Source: an uncultured Lysobacteraceae bacterium (GTDB lineage: Bacteria > Pseudomonadota > Gammaproteobacteria > Xanthomonadales > Xanthomonadaceae). From it: a stretch of 57,909 nucleotides of DNA. Numbering within the stretch: the stretch's first letter is position 1; the number at the start of each line of letters is the position of its first letter. The notes below the pieces were generated by a model. It made no database searches and was not told where the DNA came from. It was given only the letters and a program-made list of their open reading frames with translations. The DNA lies in NCBI GenBank assembly GCA_946480825.1, contig CAMLLG010000022.1, positions 1 through 57,909 on the forward strand. The letters run 5' to 3'. Shown here piece after piece: positions 34,817 to 43,790 of the stretch. The position numbers and the translations under genes are program-made.

Positions 34817-35056
34817 ACGGCTTGCGGTCCCGAGCAGGGCGCCGCGCGTGTGCTGCGATGGTGCCGCGACCCTGAATCCGGGGGGCGGCGATGCGGCTCG
34901 AAGGCGCCATACCCACCCTGTAAACCCCAATGGCCAAACATCCTGTCACATTCCGCCCGCATGTCCCGTCATGACACGAACGATGAGCGCGCATGCGCCC
35001 GACGCCCGGTCATCATCGGGATGATCGGACCCCATCCAGCAGAGAGAACCCGACTC
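34817..35056. other. 240-bp intergenic gap within the RiPP cluster
   Basis: No gene seen. It holds an imperfect dyad near 35013-35036 (GTCATCATC and GATGATCGGAC). No convincing -35/-10 pair was found, but it is the only long gap after the precursors, so a second promoter here is possible. Confidence 0.4.
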
Positions 35057-35272
35057 ATGGAACTTCAAGTGCAAGAGAAACAGGCGCAAGACAACAAAGA
35101 AGGCAACGAGAACGCCGGCGTTCCGCGCTCGGTGATCGGCGGTGCCTGCCTCTCCTCGGCAGGCGTGCTTTTCATCGCGAGCGGCAGCGGCACCGGCAAC
35201 ATGATCCTCGTCGGCGTCGGCGTCGCGATGATCGCCGTTGGCGCTCTGTTGTTCATCAAACGTCCCCGCTGA
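35057..35272 (+). CDS. Small two-helix membrane protein (possible immunity or export accessory)
   Basis: 71 aa. A charged N-terminus rich in Gln/Glu/Lys (MELQVQEKQAQDNKEGNEN) is followed by two hydrophobic segments (VIGGACLSSAGVLFIASG and MILVGVGVAMIAVGALLFI) and a basic end KRPR. AGAGAG lies before the ATG. It does not end in Thr and lacks the leader motif, so it is not a seventh precursor. The location between enzymes and exporter suggests self-protection or transport; no family recognised. Confidence 0.65.
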   Translation: MELQVQEKQAQDNKEGNENAGVPRSVIGGACLSSAGVLFIASGSGTGNMILVGVGVAMIAVGALLFIKRPR

Positions 35273-35332
35273 ACCGCATTTCCGTCGCCCGGCTCCGCCA
35301 TGGCGATGCACGCCCGAAAGGAACCCGACACC

Positions 35333-36007
35333 GTGAGCACCCTGATCGACATCTTCCTGCAGCCCGCCAAAGCCTTCGCCGACCTCAAGGAGCGCCCGAC
35401 CGTCCTGGTTCCGTACCTGACGGCAGCCGTGCTGGCGGCGGTCTTCAGCGTCGCGTATTTCACCAGCGTGGATGCCGAGTGGTACACCAACCATGCGCTG
35501 GCCGCGAGCGGTCAGGAAATGACCCAGAAAGAGCTTGAGCAGGCCCGCAAGTTCATCCCGGGCGCGCAGACGATGGCATGGATCACCGGCATCACCTCCT
35601 TCGTGGTGCTGGGCCTCATGCTGGCGATTTCCGGCGTTTACTACCTGCTGACCGCCAAGCTCACCGGCAACGACATGCGGTTCCGCAAGGGCCTCAGTCT
35701 GGCGGCGTGGTCGAACATGCCCGGCGCGATCGCTTCGATCGTCGCTCTGATCGGCGTTTTCGGCATGGATCCGCAGACGCCCCTCGAATCGCTCATGATG
35801 CTCAACGTGGATCCGCTCTTCGTCGAATTGCCGCGCGATCACGCGTGGAGTTCGCTCGCGAAGGCATTCAGCCTGACTACGTTGTGGACCATCTTCCTCG
35901 CCGCGCTGGGTTGGAAAACGTGGAACCGTACCGGCTGGGGGCAGGCGATTCTGGTCGCGATCGTTCCGCAAGCGGCTTTTCTGGGTTTCATTGCGCTCTT
36001 GTCCTAG
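35333..36007 (+). CDS. YIP1-family membrane protein B
   Basis: 224 aa. VSTLIDIFLQPAKAFADL is the usual YIP1 start, followed by about five membrane helices (LVPYLTAAVLAAVFSVAYF, FVVLGLMLAISGVYYLLTA and others). GTG at 35333 has AAGGA at 10-nt spacing; the ATG at 35300 lacks one. Paralogue in style of the protein at 33303. Role in the cluster unknown. Confidence 0.8.
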   Translation: MSTLIDIFLQPAKAFADLKERPTVLVPYLTAAVLAAVFSVAYFTSVDAEWYTNHALAASGQEMTQKELEQARKFIPGAQTMAWITGITSFVVLGLMLAISGVYYLLTAKLTGNDMRFRKGLSLAAWSNMPGAIASIVALIGVFGMDPQTPLESLMMLNVDPLFVELPRDHAWSSLAKAFSLTTLWTIFLAALGWKTWNRTGWGQAILVAIVPQAAFLGFIALLS

Positions 36008-36040
36008 TCCAATCGAGTGTCGCAGCGGGGAATTCGCTCA

Positions 36041-37270
36041 ATGAAGTTCGAAAAGAAATGGCTGGTCGCGGGTTTGATCGTGGCGATGATCGCCGTGCCC
36101 GTGATCCTCAAAAAGACGCGCGGCTCCGCATCCACCGGGGTGGATTTCGCCACCATCGAGAAAAGGCCGGTGCAGCCCAGCATTCTCGCCTCCGGTGTGC
36201 TGGCGTTCCGCAACGAAGTCGATCTCACCGCCGAAGTGACCGCGAAAGTGCGCAGCATTCTGGTGAAGGAAGGCGACAACGTGGAAAAGGGCCAGGTCCT
36301 GCTGCTGCTGGATCCCGAGATCTACAACAGCGCGATCGAGCGGGAAGAGGCCGGTTTGCGCCAGAGCGCCATCGCCATCGAGCGCCAGCGCGATCTGGTC
36401 GCCCTGCGTCAGAAACAGTTCGAACGCAGTCGCGCGCTGGTCGAACAGCGCCTGATCGACCGGGCCCGTTTCGACGAAGATCGCAACCAGCTCGAACTTG
36501 CGCGTGCCGATCTGCGGACCAGCGAGGAAGCGCGGCGGCGCGCGGCGGCGATCGTGAGCGATGCGCGCGAACAGCGCGCCAAGACCGAAGTCCGTTCTCC
36601 GATCGCGGGCCGCGTCGTGTCGATGCCGATCAAGGTGGGCGAAACCGCGGTGCCGTCGACATCGGCGTTCGCGGGCGCGCAACTGATGAAGATCGCCGAT
36701 ACCTCGGAGATCATCGCGGAGCTGAAAGTCGACGAGGCCGACATCGCCAAGATCGACATCGGCCAGCGCGCCGATGTGTTCGCCGCGGCTTACCCGGATA
36801 CCGCGCTGAAGGGGTCGGTGGAGCAGATCGCGCTCGCACCGACCATCGAGGGCCAGGGGCGCGCCTACAAGGTGACGGTGCGCCTGCAGCCGCCGGCGGG
36901 TTTGCGTCTGCGCTCGGGCATGAGCGTCCGTTCGGACATCTTCCTCGGCGACGGCGCCGACCGTCCGGCGGTACCGGTCGAAGCCGTCGTGACCGAAACC
37001 GACGAGAAAGACGTCGTCCGCCGTTACCTCTGGATCAATCGCGAGGGGCGCGCGCATCGCGTCCAGATCGAAACCGGCGCGTCGGATGATCGCTGGGAAG
37101 TCGTGACCAAGGGAGCGAAACCCGGCGACGCCGTCATCGTGGGACCGACCAAGGTCTTGCGTACCTTGCGCGAAGGCCAGGCGGTGACGCAGCGCGACCC
37201 CGAAGAGCAGGACGACGGCTCCGATGCCGAGGACGCGGAGTCCGGAGACGGCGGCAAGGACGGGGCATGA
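36041..37270 (+). CDS. MacA-type periplasmic adaptor (HlyD family)
   Basis: 409 aa. An N-terminal membrane anchor ([17 protein letters not shown]) precedes a lipoyl half ([19 protein letters not shown]), a long coiled-coil (about residues 95-185, rich in Arg/Glu/Gln), the second lipoyl half [18 protein letters not shown] and a beta-barrel. The C-terminal tail is strongly acidic ([19 protein letters not shown]). It overlaps the ATPase gene by 4 bp. With the two following genes it forms a MacAB-like tripartite exporter, probably for the mature peptides; the outer-membrane channel is elsewhere. Confidence 0.9.
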   Translation: MKFEKKWLVAGLIVAMIAVPVILKKTRGSASTGVDFATIEKRPVQPSILASGVLAFRNEVDLTAEVTAKVRSILVKEGDNVEKGQVLLLLDPEIYNSAIEREEAGLRQSAIAIERQRDLVALRQKQFERSRALVEQRLIDRARFDEDRNQLELARADLRTSEEARRRAAAIVSDAREQRAKTEVRSPIAGRVVSMPIKVGETAVPSTSAFAGAQLMKIADTSEIIAELKVDEADIAKIDIGQRADVFAAAYPDTALKGSVEQIALAPTIEGQGRAYKVTVRLQPPAGLRLRSGMSVRSDIFLGDGADRPAVPVEAVVTETDEKDVVRRYLWINREGRAHRVQIETGASDDRWEVVTKGAKPGDAVIVGPTKVLRTLREGQAVTQRDPEEQDDGSDAEDAESGDGGKDGA

Positions 37271-37959
37271 TCTCGCTGCGGAACATCGTCAAGCGTTATC
37301 GAATGGGCGAAGAGGATGTGCTCGCGCTGGCCGGCGTGGACCTCGAGATCGAGCGCAACGAGTATGTCGCTCTGATCGGTCCGTCGGGCTCCGGCAAATC
37401 GACGTTGATGAATCTGCTGGGCTGTCTCGATACGCCGACGGAAGGCACCTATCTCCTCAACGGGCGCGATACCTCCGGCATGAACGACAACGAGCTCGCC
37501 CATGTCCGCAACCGGGAGATCGGTTTCGTGTTCCAGAGCTTCCATCTGCTGCCGCGCCTGACCGTGCTCCAGAACGTGATGCAGCCGTTGGTCTATCGCG
37601 GCATCCCCGTTGCGGAGCGCAAACGCCAGGCTTCCGATGCGCTGGCGAAGGTCGGCCTCGCCGATCGCATGAGTCATCGTCCGAATCAGCTTTCGGGCGG
37701 CCAGCGTCAACGCGTGGCGGTCGCGCGGGCGCTCGTCGGCTCGCCATCGATCCTTCTGGCTGACGAACCCACCGGCAATCTCGACTCGCGAACTTCCGGC
37801 GAGATCATGGCGTTGTTCGACGCGCTGCACCGACAGGGGCAGACCGTCGTGGTCGTGACTCACGAGCCCGACATCGCCGCGCATTGCCACCGCACGATCC
37901 GCGTCAACGACGGTCGCGTCGTCGAAGACGTGCGTCGTTCCGAATCGGGAGTGCACTGA
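37267..37959 (+). CDS. MacB/LolD-type ABC transporter ATPase
   Basis: 230 aa. Walker [13 protein letters not shown], signature [15 protein letters not shown], Walker [14 protein letters not shown] and the switch His in [11 protein letters not shown]. Short ATPases of this kind pair with FtsX-type permeases. The start overlaps the adaptor stop and the end overlaps the permease ATG (TGATG). Confidence 0.95.
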   Translation: MISLRNIVKRYRMGEEDVLALAGVDLEIERNEYVALIGPSGSGKSTLMNLLGCLDTPTEGTYLLNGRDTSGMNDNELAHVRNREIGFVFQSFHLLPRLTVLQNVMQPLVYRGIPVAERKRQASDALAKVGLADRMSHRPNQLSGGQRQRVAVARALVGSPSILLADEPTGNLDSRTSGEIMALFDALHRQGQTVVVVTHEPDIAAHCHRTIRVNDGRVVEDVRRSESGVH

Positions 37960-39179
37960 TGTCGCCGCTGTTCGAAGCGTTCCGCGCCGCCATGGCGAGT
38001 TTGGCCGCGCATCGCATGCGCAGTTTCCTGACCACGCTCGGCATCCTGATCGGCACCGCATCGGTGATCGCGGTGGTGGCGCTGGTCCAGGGATTCTCGG
38101 ATTCGATCAAGGGCCAGTTTTCCGAGCTCGGCGGCAATGCGTTGACGTTGCGCGCGGTCAACGACAACGAGAATTTCCGTACGGGCAAACTCAATACGAT
38201 CACGTTCGACGATATCAACGTGCTGCGTTACCGGGTACAGGGCGTGAAGGAAGTGGCGCCGGTGATGGTGGTCAATGCGGCCGGCGTGAGCTACGAAGGG
38301 CGCACGGCCGTGCCTCAGGTGCAGGCCACGACGGCCGACTATCCGGCGGTCAACAACCGTTTCCCGAAATACGGTCGATTTCTGGTGGACAGCGACGACA
38401 AGGGGCATCGTCGGGTCGCCGTGATCGGCACGGAGTTGCGGGACCAGCTGAAGATGCCCGAGAACCCTGTCGGCGAGTACCTGCTCGTCGGCCGAGAATG
38501 GTTCAAGGTGGTCGGCATGATGGAAAAGCAGGGTGAGCTGCTCGGCTTCAGTCAGGACAATTATGTCGTGATCCCGTTCGACGTCGGTCGCGCGATGATG
38601 GGCAACAACAACGAGCCGATGATCCTCGCCACCTTCACCGCCGCGAATCTTGAGGATGTCACCCCGCTGCGCGAACGCGTGAAGCGCGCCATCCGCGCTT
38701 CGCGCGACATCGCCGACGAGAAGGACGATGACTTCAAGGTCGAGGCCGCCGATTCGTTCGTGAAGCAATTCGACGAGATCACCGTCACGGCGACCGCGGT
38801 GCTCGGCGGCATCGTCGGCATCTCGCTGCTGGTCGGCGGGATCGGCATCATGAACATCATGCTCGTGTCGGTGACCGAGCGCACCCGCGAGATCGGCGTG
38901 CTCAAGGCGCTCGGCGCCACGCGCCGCGATATTCTGGTGCAGTTCCTGCTCGAAGCGGGTCTGCTCGCATTGCTGGGCGGCCTGATGGGCATCGCATTGG
39001 GCTTCGGCGCGGCTGTCGGCCTCACGACGCTGGTGCCGGCCATCCCGCCGGCATCGGTCCCGCTGTGGGTGGTGGTCGCCGCCGCCGGCTTCTCGGCGCT
39101 GGTCGGCGTGATCTTCGGCATCATGCCGGCCTCGAAGGCTGCGAGCCTCGACCCGATCGAGGCGTTGCGGTACGAGTGA
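37959..39179 (+). CDS. MacB/FtsX-type ABC transporter permease
   Basis: 406 aa. Helix 1 is preceded by LAAHRMRSFLTTLGILIG, a MacB hallmark. A large periplasmic domain follows, then three helices with GGIGIMNIMLVSVTERTREIGVLKALGA and the end MPASKAASLDPIEALRYE. There is no fused ATPase, so this is a split MacB. Such exporters drive substrates from the periplasm outward, which fits a peptide freed by a membrane protease. Last gene of the cluster. Confidence 0.95.
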   Translation: MSPLFEAFRAAMASLAAHRMRSFLTTLGILIGTASVIAVVALVQGFSDSIKGQFSELGGNALTLRAVNDNENFRTGKLNTITFDDINVLRYRVQGVKEVAPVMVVNAAGVSYEGRTAVPQVQATTADYPAVNNRFPKYGRFLVDSDDKGHRRVAVIGTELRDQLKMPENPVGEYLLVGREWFKVVGMMEKQGELLGFSQDNYVVIPFDVGRAMMGNNNEPMILATFTAANLEDVTPLRERVKRAIRASRDIADEKDDDFKVEAADSFVKQFDEITVTATAVLGGIVGISLLVGGIGIMNIMLVSVTERTREIGVLKALGATRRDILVQFLLEAGLLALLGGLMGIALGFGAAVGLTTLVPAIPPASVPLWVVVAAAGFSALVGVIFGIMPASKAASLDPIEALRYE

Positions 39180-39180
39180 C

Positions 39181-39208
39181 GCTTCGGCGCGTATGCGTGC
39201 GCCGAAGC
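39181..39208 (+). terminator. Perfect 10-bp stem-loop at the end of the RiPP cluster
   Basis: GCTTCGGCGC pairs with GCGCCGAAGC around an 8-nt loop, starting 2 bp after the permease stop. No T-run. Confidence 0.55.
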
Positions 39209-39211
39209 GCC

Positions 39212-39238
39212 GTCATCCCGAGCGTAGCGAGGGACCTG
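39212..39238. repeat. Half-copy of the dispersed ATCCCGAGCG repeat
   Basis: GTCATCCCGAGCG-T-AGCGAGGG-ACCTG is the same sequence as the arms of the inverted repeat at 43791-43872 with one change. Here only one arm is present. The 39239-39393 stretch holds no gene. Confidence 0.75.
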
Positions 39239-39393
39239 CTGTCGCAGGCCGGGTCATCGCCCCGGCATTCATCGTCGTGCTTTTTTCGGCGGCGGCAGGA
39301 GATCGACGGTTCGCCTGCGAGCCCCGATGTCGTTGCGCGATGAAGCCGGATGAAGCCGCGCGAAACCCGCGCCATGGATGTTCGACGCAACCC

Positions 39394-39888
39394 TTACTTC
39401 ACCCGCTCCACCTTCGCCCGTGTGTTGTAACCCTTCACCGCCAGATACCACGCGTTGCCCGAGATGCTCGGGTTGATGCGTACCTCGGGGTTGTCGAGTT
39501 TCACGCCGACCAGCGAGGCGCCGTCGGTCTGGCGCCAGACCTGGCCGTTGTCGAGGGTGTAGGTGCGGCCCTTGCCGAAGCCGCGGAATTCCCCGGCGAT
39601 GCGGCCGACGATCGGGTCGTTGGAGCCGAAGTGGAAGAAGCCGCGGTTTTCCTGTTCGACCTTGTCCTTGGCCTGCGCGGCGGCTTCGGTGGTGGCGGTG
39701 TCGATCTTGCGGCCCAGCCAGACATTGAGTCGGGCCAACTCTTCGGGGCTGAGCTTGTCGAGGCCGGCGGCCTTGAACTCTTCCGGCGACATGTCGCGTT
39801 CGATCGGTTTCTGCGCCAGGGCGGCGAGCGGCGAGAGCGCGAGGGCGGCGAGCACAGCGAGCGGCAGCAGCGGGCGGAGCATCGACAT
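39394..39888 (-). CDS. Secreted protein of unknown function
   Basis: 164 aa. A clear signal peptide (LLPLAVLAALALSPLAALA, cut before QKP) and a mature part with MSPEEFKAAGLDKLSPEELA, a short helical linker (TEAAAQAKDKVEQEN) and a C-terminal beta-rich domain with GEFRGFGKGRTYTLDNGQVW and GNAWYLAVKGYN. The form resembles small periplasmic proteins often annotated as hypothetical in Xanthomonadaceae. The very long frame extending upstream is antisense to relA and was not used. Divergent from relA. Confidence 0.82.
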   Translation of the reverse strand: MSMLRPLLPLAVLAALALSPLAALAQKPIERDMSPEEFKAAGLDKLSPEELARLNVWLGRKIDTATTEAAAQAKDKVEQENRGFFHFGSNDPIVGRIAGEFRGFGKGRTYTLDNGQVWRQTDGASLVGVKLDNPEVRINPSISGNAWYLAVKGYNTRAKVERVK

Positions 39889-39960
39889 GATTCGTTTCCT
39901 CTGGGGATTTCGCCGAAGGCGGGACGCCGCTAGTGTAGGCGTACCTTCCCCCGGTTTCGA

Positions 39961-42168
39961 ATGCGCGTGTCCGTCGTCGCCGCTCTTCCCGATGCCCTGC
40001 TCGCGCTGCCGCCGGTGGCCGCGCTGGGCGCGCCGTGGCGGCAGGCGCTGGACTTGGCGGCCGGGCAGGCGGCCGGGCCGGAACCCCTCGACGCGGAGGT
40101 CCTCGCGCAGCTGGGCGACACCCTGACCGCCCTGGCGCGACTGAACGCGGACGGCGACGTGGTGCTGGCGACGATCCTGCACGATCTGCCGGCATGGCGG
40201 GCGCGGATCGAGCCGCAGCTGGCGAAATCCTGGCCGACCGTCGCGACCCTGCTGGAGGGCCAGCGCGCCGCCGCCCAGGTGTGGACTCTGCATGCGGCCG
40301 ACGCGGGTGGCCGCAACGCCGAGGGCCTGCGCCGGCTGCTGCTGGTGATGGTCAAGGATCTGCGGGTCGTGCCCGTGCTGCTGGCGCGGCAACTGGCGCT
40401 GATGCACGCGGCGGGGCGCCGCCCCGAGGCCGAGCGCCGTGCGCTGGCGCAGTTGACCCGCGACATCCACGCGCCGCTGGCCAACCGGCTGGGCATCTGG
40501 CAGTTGAAGTGGGAGCTGGAAGATCTGGCGTTCCGCCATCTCGAACCGGAGACCTACCAGAAGATCGCGCGTTCGCTCGACGAAAAACGTGGCGACCGCG
40601 AGCGTTACATCGAACAGGTGAAGCGGCAGCTCGGCGAGGCGCTGAAGGCGCAGGGCGTGGAGGCGGAGGTCGCCGGGCGGCCCAAGCACATCACCAGCAT
40701 CTGGAAGAAGATGCAGAAGAAGGGCGTGCCGATCAGCGAACTCTACGACCTGCGCGCGGTGCGGGTGATGGTGAAGGACGTGCCGTCCTGCTATGCCGCG
40801 CTGGGTGCGGTGCATGCGCTGTGGACGCCGATCCCCAGCGAGTTCGACGATTACATCGCGCGGCCCAAGCGCAACGATTACCGCTCGCTGCACACCGCGG
40901 TGGTCGGGCCGGAAGGCAAGACCCTGGAAGTGCAGATCCGCACCCACGACATGCACGCGCAGGCCGAACTGGGCGTGGCCGCGCACTGGCGCTACAAGGA
41001 AGGGCGCAGCGCGCCCGCCGACGCCGCGCTGGACCGCAAGATCGAGTGGATGCGCCGGCTGCTGGACGGCGGCCGCGAGGACGGCGAGAACGATCACGAC
41101 AGCGGCAGGCGCCTCGCCAACGCCCTCGACAGCGAACTGATCGAAGACCGGATCTACACCCTGACGCCGCAGGGCGACGTGATCGACCTGCCCAACGGCG
41201 CCACGCCGCTGGATTTCGCCTACCACGTGCACACGATGGTGGGGCATCGCTGCCGCGGCGCGAAGGTCGATGGCCGCATCGTGCCGCTGGACTACAAACT
41301 GCGCAGCGGCGAGCGCATCGAGATCCTCACCGCCAAGACCGCCGAGCCGCGGCGAGACTGGCTGGTGGCGGCGAACGGGTTTCTCGCCAGCGGCCGTTCG
41401 CGCGACAAGGTGCGGGCGTGGTTCCACAAGCTGGACCGCGCGCGCAACGTGCAGGCCGGTCGCGAGATGCTGGAAAAGGAACTGCGGCGGCTGTCGCTGC
41501 TGCAGGCCGATCTCGCGCCGATGCTGGCGAAGTTCAACGCACCGGCGATCGACGACCTCTACGTGCTGGTGGCGCTGGGAGACGTGGGCCCGCACCAGGT
41601 CGGCCGTGCGCTGCTCGATCACGAGCGCAGCCGTCAGGATGTCGCCGGCCCGGAGAGCGGTCGCGGCGAACTGTCCCGCGGCGAGCTTGCGCGGGCGCCG
41701 CCGAAAATCGCGCCCAAGCCCGTCTCGGGTTCGGCGTTCACCGTGGTCGGCGTCGACAACATGCTGGTGCAGATCGCGCGCTGCTGCCAGCCGCTGCCGG
41801 GCGAACCCATCGCCGGTTATCTCACCCGCGGCCGCGGCGTCAGCGTGCATCGCGCCGATTGCGCCGCGTTCCTGCGCTTGTCCGCCAGCCAGCCGCAGCG
41901 CGTGTTGTCGGTGGAGTGGGGCCGCACCGGCGGCGGCCATACCGCGAGCGTGGTTGTGGATGCGGTCGATCGCCGCTGGCTGCTGAAGGATCTGACCAAT
42001 CTGATCGCCCAGGACGACGCCCACGTGCTCTCGATCCAGAGCGAAGGGCTGGACGGCAGCCGCGTGCGCCTGCGCCTGCAGTTGCGCGTGCGCGACCACG
42101 AACAGCTCAGCCGGCTGCTGGGCCGGGTGGACAGTCTGCCCGGCGTGGAGACGGTGCGACGGGCCTGA
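39961..42168 (+). CDS. relA: GTP pyrophosphokinase RelA (hydrolase-dead HD domain)
   Basis: 735 aa. The synthetase domain is clear (GRPKHITSIWKKMQKKG, DYIARPKRNDYRSLHTAVVG, EVQIRTHDMHAQAELG), followed by TGS (ITLTP-like IYTLTPQGDVIDLPNGATP), the Cys-rich ARCCQPLPGEPIAGY and an ACT domain. In the N-terminal domain HDxxED is reduced to HDLPAW, so hydrolysis should be lost. It is the ribosome-bound amino-acid starvation sensor; SpoT at 4608 retains both activities. Confidence 0.96.
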   Translation: MRVSVVAALPDALLALPPVAALGAPWRQALDLAAGQAAGPEPLDAEVLAQLGDTLTALARLNADGDVVLATILHDLPAWRARIEPQLAKSWPTVATLLEGQRAAAQVWTLHAADAGGRNAEGLRRLLLVMVKDLRVVPVLLARQLALMHAAGRRPEAERRALAQLTRDIHAPLANRLGIWQLKWELEDLAFRHLEPETYQKIARSLDEKRGDRERYIEQVKRQLGEALKAQGVEAEVAGRPKHITSIWKKMQKKGVPISELYDLRAVRVMVKDVPSCYAALGAVHALWTPIPSEFDDYIARPKRNDYRSLHTAVVGPEGKTLEVQIRTHDMHAQAELGVAAHWRYKEGRSAPADAALDRKIEWMRRLLDGGREDGENDHDSGRRLANALDSELIEDRIYTLTPQGDVIDLPNGATPLDFAYHVHTMVGHRCRGAKVDGRIVPLDYKLRSGERIEILTAKTAEPRRDWLVAANGFLASGRSRDKVRAWFHKLDRARNVQAGREMLEKELRRLSLLQADLAPMLAKFNAPAIDDLYVLVALGDVGPHQVGRALLDHERSRQDVAGPESGRGELSRGELARAPPKIAPKPVSGSAFTVVGVDNMLVQIARCCQPLPGEPIAGYLTRGRGVSVHRADCAAFLRLSASQPQRVLSVEWGRTGGGHTASVVVDAVDRRWLLKDLTNLIAQDDAHVLSIQSEGLDGSRVRLRLQLRVRDHEQLSRLLGRVDSLPGVETVRRA

Positions 42169-42238
42169 TCGGCGCGAGGTGGTTGTACGGGCCTCATCGG
42201 CGCAGAGCAGTTGTACGGGCCTCATCGGCCCGTGCGCG
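42158..42238. repeat. 28-bp tandem repeat across the relA 3' end
   Basis: About three copies (42158, 42186, 42214) of a unit with ACGGGCCT-[G/C]-ATCGGC. The first includes the relA stop codon. A start for the next gene inside this repeat is therefore unlikely. Confidence 0.75.
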
Positions 42239-42256
42239 GCGCGATATGCTTCGGTC

Positions 42257-43768
42257 GTGACCGCCCGCCGTGACTCCGCACTGCGATTCGTCCGAGACCG
42301 TCTGCGTGCCCGTTGGCCGTGGCTGGCGGCGGTCGCGTTGCCGTCGCTGTTCGCGCTGATCTGGCTGCTGCGCGGCCCGCTCGCGGAGCGGCTGTGGCCG
42401 GAAGCCGAGGCCGAACGCCTGCGCGGTCAGGCCGAAGTCGCGCTGGCGCAGGGGCGGCTGACCGCGGACGACGGCAGCGGCGCGCGCGAACTCTACGAAG
42501 CCGCGGTGGCGATCGATCCGGATCGCGCCGCGCTGCGCGCGGGCCTGTCGCGCGTGGCGCAGGCCGCGGTTCGGCAGGCGCGTGCGGCGGTCGATGCCGG
42601 CCGCTTCGAGGATGCGCATCGGGCGCTGCGGCTGGCGCGCGCGCTGTCCGCACCGCGGGCGCAGACCGATGCGGTCGCCGAGCGATTGCGCGCGCGCGAG
42701 GCTGCGGTGGCGGGCATCGACGCCCTTCTGCAGGCCGCGGACGCCGCGCGCGTCGCCGGACGCCTGGTCGGCGACGACGAAGCCGCATTGCCGCTGTATC
42801 GGCGCATCCTCGTGCTGCAGCCGCAACATCTGCGCGCGCTGGAAGGCCGCGAGGATGCGCTGACGATCGTGTTGCAACAGGCGCTCGAAGCGATCGACCG
42901 GGGCGATCCGGCGCGCGCAGCCGCGGAGATCGCGCTCGCCCGCGCCTACGACCCGGGTCATGCCGATCTGCCCGACGCGCAGGCCGCGCTGACGCGATCG
43001 GTCGAACGGATACGGCACCGGGCCGATGCCGATCTGCGCGCGGGCCGCCTCGCCCGCGCGGCGGACGGTTATCGCGCGTGGCATGACAGCGGCATCGACA
43101 CCGAGGATGCGGAGACGGCGCTGCGTGCGGTCGCGCGCGCGCATGCGGCGCGCTCGCGCAGGGCCGCGGCCGATTTCGATTTCGAACGTGCGCGCAGGGA
43201 GCTGGCGGCCGCGCAGGCGCTCGCGCCCGATGCGCCCGAATCGATCGCGGCGCGCGAGGCGTTGTCGCGCGCCGAGCGCGTTCGCACCGATGCCGGCCCG
43301 AAACCGCTGACGCCCGCGGCCGAGCGACGCCTGCGCCGTCTGTTGCTGGAAGCCGCCGCCGCCGAAGCCCGCGGCGACTGGCTCACGCCGCCGGGCGACA
43401 GCGCCTTCGACAAACTCCGCGCCGCGCGTGCGCTGGCGCCCGACGACGCCGGCGTGCGCCGCGCCAGCGTGCGGATGATGCCGCGGGTGCGCGATTGCTT
43501 CGAACAGGAATTGCGCGACAACCGTCTGCAGCGCGCGCGGGTCTGCCTGGACGCGCGGCTCGCGCTGGAAGGGGGCAGCCGCGATGCGGACCGCGCCCGC
43601 ATCCGGCTCGCGCAGCGCTGGGTCGCGGTCGGCGAACAGCGGCTGGGCAGCGGCGACATCGAAGGCGCGCGCGCCGCGCACGACGCCGCGCGCGGTCTCG
43701 ATGCGAAAGTCGAAGGATTGAGCGCATTGGCCGAACGCCTGCGCGCGGTGGCGCCGGTGGAGCGTTGA
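42257..43768 (+). CDS. Membrane-anchored TPR-like helical protein
   Basis: 503 aa from GTG 42257. One N-terminal membrane helix (WPWLAAVALPSLFALIWLL) is followed by about 450 Ala/Arg-rich residues in helical repeats of TPR style (ELYEAAVAIDPDRAALRAGL, LPLYRRILVLQPQHLRALEG, ARAYDPGHADLPDAQAAL). No enzymatic motif. It probably acts as a periplasmic scaffold. The frame is open to 42179, but that part is the 28-bp repeat. Convergent with the glycosyltransferase gene. Confidence 0.75.
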   Translation: MTARRDSALRFVRDRLRARWPWLAAVALPSLFALIWLLRGPLAERLWPEAEAERLRGQAEVALAQGRLTADDGSGARELYEAAVAIDPDRAALRAGLSRVAQAAVRQARAAVDAGRFEDAHRALRLARALSAPRAQTDAVAERLRAREAAVAGIDALLQAADAARVAGRLVGDDEAALPLYRRILVLQPQHLRALEGREDALTIVLQQALEAIDRGDPARAAAEIALARAYDPGHADLPDAQAALTRSVERIRHRADADLRAGRLARAADGYRAWHDSGIDTEDAETALRAVARAHAARSRRAAADFDFERARRELAAAQALAPDAPESIAAREALSRAERVRTDAGPKPLTPAAERRLRRLLLEAAAAEARGDWLTPPGDSAFDKLRAARALAPDDAGVRRASVRMMPRVRDCFEQELRDNRLQRARVCLDARLALEGGSRDADRARIRLAQRWVAVGEQRLGSGDIEGARAAHDAARGLDAKVEGLSALAERLRAVAPVER

Positions 43769-43790
43769 TCGCACAACGCTTCGATGTTTG

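Noticed and set aside
35057..35272. 71-aa membrane protein as a further precursor
   Set aside because: It ends in KRPR, lacks the E-x-P leader motif and is nearly twice the precursor length.
39394..42225. 943-codon minus-strand open frame
   Set aside because: Only its last 164 codons encode a protein (with signal peptide); the rest is the GC-rich antisense of relA.
42179..42256. Upstream start for the TPR-like membrane protein
   Set aside because: The extra 26 codons lie in the 28-bp tandem repeat and would put a polar stretch before the anchor helix.
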